From an uncultured Bacillota bacterium (lineage in GTDB: Bacteria; Bacillota; Clostridia; Christensenellales; UBA1242): a stretch of DNA of 43,795 nt. Under the pieces are notes generated by a model that saw only the letters and a list, made by a program, of their open reading frames with translations, was not told the DNA's origin and made no database searches. Each line of letters opens with the position of its first letter. Within the stretch, counting starts at the first letter, position 1. A program made the position numbers and the translations under genes. Shown here in pieces: positions 6,487 through 14,007 of the stretch. Where the stretch lies: NCBI GenBank assembly GCA_949296805.1, contig CASFPO010000039.1, forward strand, positions 1 to 43,795, given 5' to 3'.

Positions 6487-9009
6487 TTACACACCCTCTG
6501 CTTGACTTAATAGGTCAAAGATTTCAGTAAAGTTAATATAAGGATAATTTTCCTCACTTAGCTCTTGTTGAAGTTCGCTTGACTGAGCTATTTCAGTTTG
6601 ATATTCACTCTTTAAGCTATTAACAAGACTTCCAAACAAGCCTTGGAAGAGACCTTCTTCCTGAAGAGTTTCGACATAAGTTGTTCGGTAAGCGTTTGTT
6701 TGCATATCTGTTAAGAGTCCACTTAAGTTGTCTTTATTAAGGTCTTTCAAGCTTGTTGCCGTCTCAAACTCATCTTTAATATTTAAGAAGCTTGCAAAAA
6801 CGTCGCATATCTCAAGTGCTTGATCTTCATCCGCTCCCTCAACGAGTGTAATATTAAGATTGAGCGTATTTTGGGTGTTAGTAAAGCTATTGACTGCATC
6901 GGTAATCATTGTAAACATATCCTCTCTTAAGCCTTGAGTTGACTTTGCATAGAGAATTGGCAGTAAAATATCATTAAGTTCAAGCTCAGTCACATTGCTA
7001 AGAATACTATCTATATCGCCATTTAAAGCATATTCAAGATAACTAACCTCGCCTATATAACTGTTACTCAGTGTTACAAGCAGGTCAGACACATAACCTA
7101 AATCCATTTGCCATTCTTCAAAAGTATTTAAATCTGCAAAGCTTACTAAATTATTGTTGATGGTTTTAATCATCTCTTCAACCACAAAGGACTTTGTTGG
7201 CTCTACTTGAGAAAGAGGTAAAATTATATCAGAAAGCAAGTTCTCATTGCCCTCTTGTGAAATTAAGTCAGCAAGTGAGTTCATTAACGCTAAAGGATCG
7301 CTAGTGTTACTTAATGTGTTGTAAAGGTCATTTTCTTGAATTGCAATAAGTGCAGGACTGATAAACCTAAGCAAAGTAGAATAGTCATTTATTGCTAGCG
7401 CTTGTACCTGCCCACTGCTATCTACAAATTTTACAAGCTCTGTTGGAAGGCTAAAGCCGTTGTTTGTCAAAAAGCTATCAAGTATTGAAGTGCCTGAAGA
7501 AGTTTGTAATAATTTTATTGACCTTGCCTCGTCAATAAGGTTTCCAAGCAAAGTGGTAATATTATTAATATTGTAGCTAGTATCTTGAACAAGTATTTCT
7601 GGGGTTGAGATAACCTGTTCAAAGTCAATAGTATCGCTCAGCGTCTTATAGTCGCTTGCAATACTTACTATGGATGAAGCCAAATCATCCCAATCTTGTT
7701 CTCCCCAAGAAGATGTATCACTTCCAACTTGGTCAAATTCTTGAGGTAGTTGTGCTAAAGCAAAATTGGTAAGTGGCACTATTGCATCTCGCACCATATT
7801 CATATCTAAGAGGTTATTTAAAGCACTCTCAGTTGACTGAATATTTGCCTCACTAAGCAAGGTTTCAAGCATTACATCAACATCTGTTTGAGATATAAGT
7901 TGGTCAAGCGTGCCATTTTCGCCCAAACTACGCACTGCACTGAAGAGATTTTGAATATCATTTGTAAAATAATTTTCTAGCATTTCGCTATTTTGACTAT
8001 TTGCAAGAGTCTCTTGCACTTCTACTAAAACATCTTCAATTATGCCAAAGTCTTGGCTGTTACTTATAAATGGATATTCTTGATAATTTAGCACAAGGTC
8101 ATTAGCAAAGTTTACAAGTATACTTTTGTAAAGTCCGCCCTCTACAAGATTGTCAAGGGTTTGCTCAACTGCTGTATAATTTATATCTGCAAAGTTGATT
8201 GTTACATTTTCACTACCAAGCATTTGGTAGCTAAGATTTGCTATTGGATAGAGATTTACAATCTCTTGCCTGATATAGATATTGTTGCCCTCTACCTCCA
8301 CCTTCGACAGATAATCAAAAGTAGCGTTATCTAAACCAAAAACTCCACAGATTTTAATCAAGGCATTATTTTCAAGCCCTGTTAAAATCTCGTCAATTTC
8401 TGGAGGAATTTCGTCAACTACTGAAGCACTTGAAATCTGTGAATTTGTATTGATATAACTTACATCATTAGACTTTAATGCACTATAAGTTCCAATTAAT
8501 CCAGCAAGTGGCATAAAGGCAAATAAAGTAAGAACAAAACCTTTAGCAAGGCCTATCACACCACCCCAAACTCTACGTTTGCTAGTGCCTAAACTTGTTT
8601 TAAAGGTAAAGCAAGCGATTATTCTGTAGATGATATACATTACAAGCTCTACCGCTAGTACTACAAGCAAGAATACTACAGTGCTTGCGATTGCATTTGG
8701 CAAGCCTTGAACAAGAGTTTCAATATTAGGATTTCTATCCATAATTACAGACAAACTTTCATCGGAAGAGATAAGGTTTATCAAATATTGACTGAGAGTG
8801 ATATTTTCTCCATCAAAATTGACCTGAATTTCAAGTATAGCACCTGTAATTGCAGGTGTAACGAAAAACGCAACTAACGCTCCCACTACTGAAAATACAA
8901 GGTTTGCTGTTGATTTTTTAAGACCTCTCCAAAACCCTACAAAAAAGCAAGCAACCAATACCACTACAAAAAATACTGATACTATCCATCCAATTGCTGT
9001 TGCACTCAT
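6487..9009 (-). CDS. CvpA-like membrane protein with long extracytoplasmic or soluble C-terminal region
   Basis: An 840-aa protein. The first 180 residues resemble the CvpA (colicin V production) fold: four membrane segments at about 6-26, 36-58, 107-133 and 150-175, with the GFWRGLKKS motif after the first. The remaining 660 residues are acidic, leucine/asparagine-rich, without membrane segments or cysteine-rich motifs, and seem helical; I recognise no domain there. Typical CvpA proteins are about 160-220 aa, so this is an extended version. It occupies the place where mraZ often precedes rsmH. An AAAGGAG site lies upstream, and a weak promoter-like pair occurs in the 85-bp gap after metG, so it may be transcribed both from metG and on its own. 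A link to division is inferred from position only. Confidence 0.75.
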   Translation of the reverse strand: MSATAIGWIVSVFFVVVLVACFFVGFWRGLKKSTANLVFSVVGALVAFFVTPAITGAILEIQVNFDGENITLSQYLINLISSDESLSVIMDRNPNIETLVQGLPNAIASTVVFLLVVLAVELVMYIIYRIIACFTFKTSLGTSKRRVWGGVIGLAKGFVLTLFAFMPLAGLIGTYSALKSNDVSYINTNSQISSASVVDEIPPEIDEILTGLENNALIKICGVFGLDNATFDYLSKVEVEGNNIYIRQEIVNLYPIANLSYQMLGSENVTINFADINYTAVEQTLDNLVEGGLYKSILVNFANDLVLNYQEYPFISNSQDFGIIEDVLVEVQETLANSQNSEMLENYFTNDIQNLFSAVRSLGENGTLDQLISQTDVDVMLETLLSEANIQSTESALNNLLDMNMVRDAIVPLTNFALAQLPQEFDQVGSDTSSWGEQDWDDLASSIVSIASDYKTLSDTIDFEQVISTPEILVQDTSYNINNITTLLGNLIDEARSIKLLQTSSGTSILDSFLTNNGFSLPTELVKFVDSSGQVQALAINDYSTLLRFISPALIAIQENDLYNTLSNTSDPLALMNSLADLISQEGNENLLSDIILPLSQVEPTKSFVVEEMIKTINNNLVSFADLNTFEEWQMDLGYVSDLLVTLSNSYIGEVSYLEYALNGDIDSILSNVTELELNDILLPILYAKSTQGLREDMFTMITDAVNSFTNTQNTLNLNITLVEGADEDQALEICDVFASFLNIKDEFETATSLKDLNKDNLSGLLTDMQTNAYRTTYVETLQEEGLFQGLFGSLVNSLKSEYQTEIAQSSELQQELSEENYPYINFTEIFDLLSQAEGV

Positions 9010-9094
9010 ATTGCACTCCTTTAAGTTTTTATTTTATTTTGATTAATTTTTTCATTTTTAATATATTTTTAAACTGAATATCTTTCTTTTTCAA

Positions 9095-10669
9095 TTATTT
9101 TGAAAGGTTAGCAAGTTTTTCAAGTTCTGCCTTTACATCTAATCGAGGGAAAAGTATATCTAAATTATTTAATTTAAACCCAGTTTGCAAGCCATTAAAA
9201 TTATCAAGATTTTTAAATATTTTATCCTCAGTGCCAAGTGCTGACAATACCTTTCTTGAAGAATTTGGAGCAAAAGGCTCAAAAAGTTCACTGCCTATTC
9301 TTATTGTTTCAAGCAATAGTCTAAGAATAGTACCAAGTCTAGCTTGTCCATTTTCTTCTTTTGCCACCGCCCAAGGTTGAACCTTTTGTATATAGGTGTT
9401 AGCCTCAGTAAAAATATTAAAGATTGACGCTGTTGCTTTAGTTACATCATAATGCTTCATATAATCTATTGTGTTGTTTACTTCTTGCTCTACTAAGTTT
9501 TGTAATTTTTTATCATCGTCAGTTAAGTCAGAAAGTTTAGGTATCGCAAAGTCACAATATTTTTTTACCATACTAAAAGTTCTTGACACTAAATTACCAT
9601 AATTGTTTGACAAGTCAGCGTTGAAACGATTTAACAAGCTTTCTGTTGAATAATTTCCATCATAGCCAAACGGAATTTCTCGATATAGATAATATCTTAC
9701 AGCATCTGAAGAATACTCTGGTACAAGAATACGAGGGTCAATACATTCGGCTGAGTTTGTTTCTTTACTTTTAGAAAGTTTATCTCCACCAAAAAGTAAC
9801 CATCCGTGCCCGTATACAGTTTTTGGAAGTTCAAGCCCTAATGCCATTAAAATTGCAGGCCAAATGACAGCGTGAAATCTGACGATCTCCTTACCAATTA
9901 CATGAATATCTGCTGGCCAAAATTTTTTAAATAGGCCATCATCTTCACTACCATAGCCAAGTGCTGTGATATAGTTTGGCAGTGCGTCAATCCAAACATA
10001 TATGGTATGTTTTGGGTCAAACTCCACAGGCACGCCCCATTTTACCGAAGTTCTAGACACGCAAAGGTCATTAAGTCCTGGCTTAATAAAGTTGTTTACC
10101 ATCTCATTTACTCTAGATTTTGGTTGTAAAAATTCAGGATGGTCATTATATAACTTTAATAATTTATCTCCAAATTCTGACAATTTAAAAAAGTATGCCT
10201 CTTCTTCTTGAAATTTAACTTCTCTTCCGCAGTCTGGGCATTTCCCGTCTTTAAGTTGACTTTCAGTCCAAAAAGATTCACAAGGAGTGCAATACCAACC
10301 TTTATAACTTCCTTTATAAATATATCCCGTTTTATATAGCTGAGTAAAAATCTTCTGCACTGCCTTTTCGTGATAAGAGTCAGTTGTCCTTATAAATTTA
10401 TCATAGCTTATATCAAGCAGTTCCCACAAAGCCTTTGTATCTTCAACCATATTATCAAGATATTCTTTTTCGCTTTTACCAACTGCCTGTGCGGACTGGC
10501 TAATCTTCTGTCCGTGCTCATCAGTACCAGTAAGATAAAATACCTCCTTGCCAAGTTTTCTATTCCATCTAGCAAGGGCATCGCAAATTATATTTGTATA
10601 GGCATTGCCTATAGTCAATTTATTGCTAGGATAATAAATAGGTGTTGTAATATAAAATTTATCTTCCAT
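9095..10669 (-). CDS. metG: Methionyl-tRNA synthetase
   Basis: Charges tRNA-Met with methionine. The 524-aa protein begins with the class I catalytic fold (ITTPIYYPS), has the LTGTDEHGQK block (about 46-55), a zinc knuckle with Cys127, Cys130, Cys144 and Cys147, the IDALPNYI region and a KLSKS loop at 297-301. It ends after the anticodon-binding helical domain and lacks the C-terminal Trbp111-like tRNA-binding domain found in about 650-aa bacterial enzymes. Oddly, the HIGH signature reads TIGN (19-22), so both histidines are replaced, and the residues after KLSKS depart from the usual KGN. A GGAGG site and a good promoter precede it. Identity as MetRS is secure; full activity is likely but the motif change merits notice. 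Confidence 0.95.
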   Translation of the reverse strand: MEDKFYITTPIYYPSNKLTIGNAYTNIICDALARWNRKLGKEVFYLTGTDEHGQKISQSAQAVGKSEKEYLDNMVEDTKALWELLDISYDKFIRTTDSYHEKAVQKIFTQLYKTGYIYKGSYKGWYCTPCESFWTESQLKDGKCPDCGREVKFQEEEAYFFKLSEFGDKLLKLYNDHPEFLQPKSRVNEMVNNFIKPGLNDLCVSRTSVKWGVPVEFDPKHTIYVWIDALPNYITALGYGSEDDGLFKKFWPADIHVIGKEIVRFHAVIWPAILMALGLELPKTVYGHGWLLFGGDKLSKSKETNSAECIDPRILVPEYSSDAVRYYLYREIPFGYDGNYSTESLLNRFNADLSNNYGNLVSRTFSMVKKYCDFAIPKLSDLTDDDKKLQNLVEQEVNNTIDYMKHYDVTKATASIFNIFTEANTYIQKVQPWAVAKEENGQARLGTILRLLLETIRIGSELFEPFAPNSSRKVLSALGTEDKIFKNLDNFNGLQTGFKLNNLDILFPRLDVKAELEKLANLSK

Positions 10670-10693
10670 TAAAAAGCCTCCGTTGTTTTAAAT

Positions 10694-10722
10694 AATATAT
10701 CATAATTTAACTTTTAAGTCAA
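10694..10722 (-). promoter_or_regulatory. Promoter of metG and the division block
   Basis: On the minus strand TTGACT (plus 10717-10722) and TATATT (plus 10694-10699) are spaced by 17 bp, and a GGAGG ribosome site lies next to the metG ATG. No T-box leader is visible because the leader would be only about 20 nt. Confidence 0.65.
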
Positions 10723-10862
10723 TCAATATAACTTTAACTAAAAACTTTATTAGATAGAAAAATTTTTACAAAAATAGCTTTTCTTACAAAAAACACAAAA
10801 CTATGACAAAAATTAATAAATATAGCTTTTGTTTAAAATTGGTATAGTGATAAAATTTTAAT

Positions 10863-11069
10863 ATGAAAAATAATTTCATCTTTATTGTCAGCCTTTTAGT
10901 CTTTGGGTTGCTAATTTGGTTTGCAACCGTGATGGCAGTCGAGCAATGTAATAACAAAGATGATAAAACTACATATTTACATTATCAATCATCTGGCACA
11001 ATTGATGTTAATTTTTTAAATTATCAAAATTATCAACAAAATTATCTATTTTTTGTTGAAATTATATAA
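10863..11069 (+). CDS. Small single-pass membrane or secreted protein, unknown
   Basis: A 68-aa open frame. Residues about 4-25 are strongly hydrophobic after a short basic start and could be an anchor or signal peptide. The rest is polar, rich in Asn, Gln and Tyr, and contains one cysteine. No family is recognised. The gene has no Shine-Dalgarno site; TAAAAT lies 6 bp before the ATG with TTGTTT 16 bp further up, the same arrangement as other putative leaderless genes here. It ends 42 bp before the walJ start and just before the walJ promoter. It may be real but could be a chance frame in an AT-rich gap. Confidence 0.5.
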   Translation: MKNNFIFIVSLLVFGLLIWFATVMAVEQCNNKDDKTTYLHYQSSGTIDVNFLNYQNYQQNYLFFVEII

Positions 11070-11073
11070 AAAC

Positions 11074-11102
11074 TTGCAAAATTAAGTTAAATGTTATATA
11101 AT
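11074..11102 (+). promoter_or_regulatory. Promoter of walJ, giving a leaderless message
   Basis: TTGCAA (11074-11079) and TATAAT (11097-11102) are spaced by 17 bp. The -10 box ends 9 bp before the ATG at 11112, and an upstream in-frame ATG at 11091 lies before the -10 box, so that ATG cannot be used from this promoter. Confidence 0.75.
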
Positions 11103-11111
11103 ATTGTCACT

Positions 11112-11894
11112 ATGAGAATTATAAATCTTTCTTCAGGAAGTGACGGAAATTTAACTTATATAGAGACAGAAAATGCCAAGCTACTTTTGGATGATGGTTT
11201 GTCATGTCAAGAAACAGCAAAAAGGCTTAGCACCATCAGTGTTAAACCTAGTGAGCTTGACGGCATCATTGTATCTCACGAGCATTTTGACCATATAAAA
11301 GGCATTGATTTACTCTCTTCAAAATACAACATTCCTGTTTTTGCACACCAAGATGTTTGGACTGGACTTGATGACAAATTAAAAAAGATTTCTGTGCGAA
11401 GCAGAAAGATTTTTGATGGCGCCTTTGAGTTTAAAGATCTACTTATAACTCCTGTAGAAGTTCCACACGATGTGAAGTGTTTTGGCTTTAGTTTTAGTCA
11501 AAATAATAAAAAAATCAGTGTTGTAACCGACCTAGGACATATGACAGACAAGATAATAAATTCAATCTCCAAAAGTCAAATAGTATACTTAGAAGCCAAT
11601 TATGATAGAGAAATGCTGTTTAAAGGAACAAAATACCCTTTGGCTTTAAAACGCAGAATTGATGGCCCTAATGGACACCTTTCAAACATTAATAGTGCAG
11701 AGGCAATAGAATCGTTAGTCTCTAGCGGTGCAAGACAGATTGTTTTATCACATTTAAGCAAAGAAAACAACTCGCCTTCACTTGCCTACAATTCTATAAC
11801 AGCATATATAGAAAAAGATGGAATACAGGAAGGTCAAGATGTTAAAATTGATGTGGCAACCACAAGCATAGGTTCATTTTTTAGATTAAGATAA
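11112..11894 (+). CDS. walJ: WalJ/YycJ-type metallo-beta-lactamase-fold hydrolase
   Basis: A 260-aa metallo-hydrolase of the YycJ (WalJ/VicX) family, cytosolic, usually linked to the WalRK cell-wall regulon and to DNA metabolism. The zinc motif HEHFDH lies at residues 56-61, followed by VTDLGH, GHLSN and VLSHLS, which supply the remaining metal ligands of the fold. The frame extends 7 codons further upstream, but the start is set at ATG 11112 because homologues begin near MRIINLSSGSDGN and the promoter -10 box overlaps the earlier ATG. No ribosome site is present, consistent with leaderless translation. No walRK genes are adjacent, so it is detached from its usual operon. The gene to its right has its own promoter. 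Confidence 0.9.
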   Translation: MRIINLSSGSDGNLTYIETENAKLLLDDGLSCQETAKRLSTISVKPSELDGIIVSHEHFDHIKGIDLLSSKYNIPVFAHQDVWTGLDDKLKKISVRSRKIFDGAFEFKDLLITPVEVPHDVKCFGFSFSQNNKKISVVTDLGHMTDKIINSISKSQIVYLEANYDREMLFKGTKYPLALKRRIDGPNGHLSNINSAEAIESLVSSGARQIVLSHLSKENNSPSLAYNSITAYIEKDGIQEGQDVKIDVATTSIGSFFRLR

Positions 11895-11991
11895 TGTTAC
11901 TTTCTTTTTTAAAACGAATTTTGACAGAGTACAATTTATACAATTAATTAGATAAATTTAAGTAATTTTTAATATTTTTTACAATAAAGTA

Positions 11992-12020
11992 TTGAAAATT
12001 ACTTATTTTTGTGATAAAAT
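11992..12020 (+). promoter_or_regulatory. Promoter of the 395-aa unknown gene
   Basis: TTGAAA (11992-11997) and TAAAAT (12015-12020) are spaced by 17 bp, giving a start near 12027 and a leader of about 30 nt containing GGAGGGAG before the ATG at 12058. Confidence 0.65.
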
Positions 12021-12057
12021 ATAGGCAAATAAGATAAATTTTGTTATGGAGGGAGTT

Positions 12058-13245
12058 ATGTCTAAATTAATTAAAGCAATGTTAAACGAATTGCAAAATA
12101 AAAACGGCAGAGAAATTGATAAGGTAATTTTAAACAATATTGAAACAGAGTATAAGTTCGACCCTAGAATTTTTGTTCCTCACTGTCTGACTTCTCGTTT
12201 TATGGAAAATGTTAAAAGAAGTCCTAGATATGGTTTTATTAAAGACTGTGATGACCAAGAGCAGTATGACAACAGTGCAATGCGTAAACAACTTCTTGCA
12301 GATGCAAAGGCTTTGAGTGACGGATTTGGCGATAAAGAGTTCCAAAAACAACACAAAAAATCTACTACTTTAGAAAAATTTATTGGTGCTATAGATAGTG
12401 ATATGGCAGGCTTTGATAGTAAGTTTGGTAACGATTTGTTTAGACAATCTCTTCAAAATATTGCACAAAAAATGCCAAAGGAAAATTTTACAGTTCAACT
12501 TTTATGCGCTATAGCTGAGGCAAAAGTTAACGCAGTGTCTGCAAAGGATATAAGTATGTTGAATATGGTTGAGGAAAATTGCAAACCTTTAGTGTATGAC
12601 AACCTTTCTCACACCAACACTTTTAAAACTCAGCAAGAAATTCAAGACAGAGTTTTAGACTACTTTAGAAATTCAAACGACAAGGCTGTTGAATATTTTA
12701 GACTTTTAAGTATCAACAATATTATAAAGACTAAACTTGCTAGCGAGATTTACTTAAACACAAATGTTGAAGAAAATAATAAAAACAACTCACTTATGTT
12801 TATAGATGCCTATGGCTATCAAAGAAAACTTATCCACGGCGAAGAAAAAGATTACCAGGATGCTAAAATTACCGACCTTGTTAAACATAGTGGGTTAAGA
12901 GAAAATGGTAAAATTAAAAACAATACTAGAAATATTCAGTACGCACTTATGAAAATCAATGATGAAGTAAATGCATTTAATCACGAAAACAACCCTATCA
13001 AACAAAAGAATAACTTTTTACAATCTGCAGTTGCATATATGGCATTATTTGACAAAGAAAATGTTGAAGATGTATATGATTTTATCGGCATAAGCCTTGC
13101 TAACCCAATTAGCGACATACTTGCTATGGATAACCAAGCTGAAGCAAGTCCTCTTATAAAAAATGGCATTACTGTAGCAAATAAAATTTATTATCAAGAA
13201 ACTGGAAAATTCCTTGAGCAAGATTTAGAAGAAATAGTTATTTAA
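12058..13245 (+). CDS. Unrecognised 395-aa soluble protein
   Basis: No family is recognised. The protein has no signal peptide and no membrane segment; composition is charged and helix-forming, with many Asn and Lys. It has two cysteines in the N-terminal third (in VPHCLTS and IKDCDDQ) and a pair further on (LLCAIAE, EENCKPL). It does not show nucleotide-binding, HTH or zinc-finger motifs. The ATG at 12058 is chosen over the in-frame ATG at 12046 because GGAGG lies 5-10 nt before it and overlaps the earlier codons. It is a single-gene unit with a clear promoter, strong ribosome site and terminator, so it is very likely expressed, probably well. Confidence 0.85.
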   Translation: MSKLIKAMLNELQNKNGREIDKVILNNIETEYKFDPRIFVPHCLTSRFMENVKRSPRYGFIKDCDDQEQYDNSAMRKQLLADAKALSDGFGDKEFQKQHKKSTTLEKFIGAIDSDMAGFDSKFGNDLFRQSLQNIAQKMPKENFTVQLLCAIAEAKVNAVSAKDISMLNMVEENCKPLVYDNLSHTNTFKTQQEIQDRVLDYFRNSNDKAVEYFRLLSINNIIKTKLASEIYLNTNVEENNKNNSLMFIDAYGYQRKLIHGEEKDYQDAKITDLVKHSGLRENGKIKNNTRNIQYALMKINDEVNAFNHENNPIKQKNNFLQSAVAYMALFDKENVEDVYDFIGISLANPISDILAMDNQAEASPLIKNGITVANKIYYQETGKFLEQDLEEIVI

Positions 13246-13249
13246 ACAA

Positions 13250-13309
13250 AAAAATCCACTAGTGTTAAGTGACCTTTGCGTGACTCACTTTAGTACTTGG
13301 TGGATTTTT
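13250..13309 (+). terminator. Intrinsic terminator after the 395-aa gene
   Basis: AAAAATCCAC (13250-13259) pairs with GTGGATTTTT (13300-13309), with an inner AGTGA/TCACT stem inside the loop. The T-rich right arm favours termination on the plus strand, 5 bp after the stop codon. Its nested design resembles the element at 1322-1388. Confidence 0.75.
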
Positions 13310-13540
13310 ATTATGTCAGCACAAATTAGACAAAAGCAAGAATTCGAGAAAATGTGAAGCTTTTGCCAATCTAAAATAATCAGTGTAATACTCTACCTAA
13401 CCCAAGCAAGAAAGGTAAAAAATTAATAGCAGATTTTTAGGGGCTTACTTGTGGTAATGGCAACTTTTTAACTCAAATCCATTGTCGAAATTTTAAAGTC
13501 ATCGAGGTTAACTGCAAGAAAAGCAAATTTATTCTAATTA
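13310..13540. other. Gene-free stretch with one imperfect inverted repeat
   Basis: No convincing coding frame was found between the terminator and the next promoter. TTAGA-CAAAAGC (13326-13337) pairs with GCTTTTG-CCAA-TCTAA (13359-13374). A short frame starting at 13313 stops after 14 codons. This could be a decayed gene or a small RNA; nothing firmer can be said. Confidence 0.4.
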
Positions 13541-13570
13541 TTGACAAACATATAATTTTTGCTGTAAAAT
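13541..13570 (+). promoter_or_regulatory. Promoter of the 70-aa gene
   Basis: TTGACA (13541-13546) is perfect and TAAAAT (13565-13570) follows at 18-bp spacing, with an AAGGAG ribosome site at 13576-13581 just upstream of the ATG at 13588. The ribosome site is close to the predicted start, so the leader is short. Confidence 0.65.
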
Positions 13571-13587
13571 AATTTAAGGAGCCAAAA

Positions 13588-13800
13588 ATGACAAAAATGC
13601 TTCATTTGTTATACTATGATTTAGATGAAAATAAAATTAAATATAAAAAAACACCTTTGATGCAAGGGCTGACATCACAAAACGATATTCACAAGTTTGT
13701 TGAAGAAAATATGAGAGAGCGTGAAGTTTTTAGAAGAGAAAGGCTTGGCATACAAGATGCCGAAGTCAATTATGATAGGGAAGAGCTTGGCAGGTTTTGA
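13588..13800 (+). CDS. Small charged 70-aa protein, unknown
   Basis: A 70-aa acidic/basic protein with no membrane segment. The N-terminus (MLHLLYYDLDENKIKYKK) looks like a short beta-strand pair, and the rest is probably helical, ending in a run of Arg/Glu. No cysteine and no known motif were seen. A consensus -35, an extended AT-rich -10 and an AAGGAG site at good spacing support it as a real gene despite its size. It is a single-gene unit convergent with uvrA and shares the terminator at 13954-14006. Confidence 0.7.
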   Translation: MTKMLHLLYYDLDENKIKYKKTPLMQGLTSQNDIHKFVEENMREREVFRRERLGIQDAEVNYDREELGRF

Positions 13801-13841
13801 AAATATTTATTTAATAAAAGAATTTAATTAAAATATAAAAA

Positions 13842-13918
13842 TTTAGCTAAAAATTGAAAAAATAAGCTAAAAATTTTTAAAAACAGGCTAAAAATTAAAA
13901 AAACAAGCTAATTATTAA
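13842..13918. repeat. Four degenerate 20-21-bp repeats with phased A-tracts
   Basis: GCTAAAAATT-like words begin at 13846, 13866, 13887 and 13907 (the last reads GCTAATTATT), each followed by a run of A. The spacing of 20, 21 and 20 bp is close to two helical turns, so the A-tracts are in phase and the DNA should be bent. It lies between the 70-aa gene and its terminator and is not coding. Confidence 0.7.
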
Positions 13919-13953
13919 AAAAAATTAAATTTTTTTGAATATTTTATTTAAAC

Positions 13954-14006
13954 AAAAAGATTGCTTTAGAAAAAGCTTGTTAGCTTATCTTAAAAGCAAT
14001 CTTTTT
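13954..14006. terminator. Bidirectional terminator between the 70-aa gene and uvrA
   Basis: AAAAAGATTGCTTT (13954-13967) pairs with AAAGCAATCTTTTT (13993-14006), with a 25-nt loop that holds a further small AAGCTT/AGCTT hairpin. It ends 2 bp from the uvrA stop codon. Confidence 0.85.
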
Positions 14007-14007
14007 T

